Shown piece after piece: positions 50,948 to 51,489 of a stretch of 51,489 nt of DNA. Within the stretch, counting starts at the first letter, position 1. Every line of letters begins with the position of its first letter. The notes below the pieces were generated by a model. The model saw only the letters and a list, made by a program, of their open reading frames with translations, did not search any database and was not told the origin of the DNA. The DNA comes from Oscillibacter sp. ER4 (GTDB lineage: Bacteria > Bacillota > Clostridia > Oscillospirales > Oscillospiraceae), in contig NZ_JPJG01000091.1 of assembly GCF_000765235.1 (NCBI RefSeq), forward strand, positions 1-51,489, in the 5' to 3' direction. Both the position numbers and the translations under genes were made by a program.

Positions 50948-51489
50948 AACTCCTTTAGGAATTAGTTAAATAACTTTGCTGGTATGACCCGCTGCGTGGG
51001 GGCGTAAGTCCTTTGCGCCGCGCAAAGAAGCGAGTAAAGGGGGCCATTCTCTCGCGTGAGAGAATGGCCCCCTTTGACCCCCAAGAGAACGCGAGGGGCT
51101 CTGCCCCTCGACCCCGCACATTGGCAGTCTCGATCTTGAAGAGCTGCACGCGCTGCGCAATGTAAGTGCGGTGTACATGGCTTCGCCATGAATCCCTACG
51201 TTTCGTGACAACTCTCAACCGCGCCTTACTATCGTGAGGCGCGAGTGACGTTTGCTCGGCGGCAGACTGCGTGCGAAATAGCGGCAATGCTGCGCTCGCC
51301 GCATTGTAGGGACTGGCGGTAGACGGGAATTAAGCTGTACTCCTACAAGATGAGCAGAGCGGCAGCGGATGATAGAAGCAGAGGCAAATCGTCTAGCAAC
51401 TCCAAACGCGGCAACGCCGCGCTATGGGCAGTGCAATCGGCAAGCATTGCAGCTCTTCGAGCTGCTCGCTTGCAATGGGAAACGCCTTT
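50948..51489 (-). repeat. gene-free region with family-D structured element, copy 2 (cut by window end)
   Basis: No gene is seen in the last 542 nt. From 51489 down to 51036 the minus strand follows the same sequence order as the copy at 30905-31370: AAAGGCGTTT, the ~54-nt conserved block (51341-51394), CCGTCTACCG, GGCGAGCG, CTCTTCAAG, GGGGTCGAGGGG, CTTGGGGGT, then the terminal hairpin. That hairpin (51036-51075) is a perfect 18-bp stem with GCGT/ACGC loop; compared with copy 1 the middle of the stem is changed on both arms. It points toward the prs stop, so it could also terminate transcription. Confidence 0.83.

Overview
The window reads as the chromosome of a GC-rich, endospore-forming, anaerobic member of the Clostridia, most likely Oscillospiraceae (Flavonifractor/Intestinimonas/Oscillibacter-like). 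This rests on a clostridial-order Rnf operon (C-D-G-E-A-B), an hrcA-grpE-dnaK-dnaJ heat-shock operon with a perfect CIRCE operator, sporulation genes (yabP, yabQ, a SpoIIQ-like M23 protein, a SpoVB-like flippase) and oxygen-independent HemZ. The family assignment is inference; no rRNA gene is present to settle it. I see no phage, insertion sequence or CRISPR array.

Layout. 0-3.2 kb: tRNA-Val, then a DUF1846 gene and a pseudouridine-kinase-like PfkB gene behind one promoter. 3.2-10.7 kb: an accessory block of molybdenum-hydroxylase (xanthine dehydrogenase family) genes in two divergent operons. The leftward one has a molybdopterin subunit lacking its first ~200 residues plus an FAD subunit with an extra Cys cluster like that of 4-hydroxybenzoyl-CoA reductase. 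The rightward one is complete (Mo, 2Fe-2S, FAD) and ends in an Ldh-family oxidoreductase; its genes overlap end to end. 10.8-18.3 kb, leftward: hrcA-grpE-dnaK-dnaJ, continuing into a PHP phosphatase and rpiB, then a separate DUF4015 gene. 18.9-24.0 kb, leftward: rnfCDGEAB. 24.4-26.2 kb: a frameshifted DUF975 membrane-protein gene and an SLH-domain protein. 26.4-36.5 kb, rightward: recJ, relA, dtd, an MBL hydrolase, hemZ, a purine nucleoside phosphorylase and a SpoVB-like flippase. 36.6-43.2 kb, rightward: mazG, hup, rqcP, yabP, yabQ, divIC, hpf, an iron alcohol dehydrogenase, a CDP-alcohol phosphatidyltransferase and an EamA transporter. 43.5-48.6 kb, leftward: the SpoIIQ-like gene, gpmI, tpiA, pgk, trmL. 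48.8-50.9 kb, rightward: a GlmU-like acetyltransferase and prs.

The most unusual content is noncoding. Two families of long intergenic elements stand out. Family D is a ~470-570-nt structured element with one copy after relA (+ strand) and one after prs (- strand, cut by the window end). The copies share blocks of sequence in the same order and end in a 17-18-bp hairpin whose stem changes on both sides together. Family C is a ~200-300-nt modular palindromic element found between grpE and dnaK, upstream of hrcA, and between the EamA and SpoIIQ-like genes. Two copies are 83/84 identical in their core; the third keeps the architecture with a different but still self-complementary outer stem. These are the best candidates here for something undescribed: mobile intergenic repeats or structured RNAs of unknown function.

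Physiologically, Rnf couples ferredoxin oxidation to NAD+ reduction and ion pumping; pgk, tpiA and gpmI supply lower glycolysis; prs, the phosphorylase and PsuK handle nucleotides and nucleosides; and the molybdenum hydroxylases probably oxidise a purine or other heterocycle or aromatic whose identity cannot be read from the sequence.
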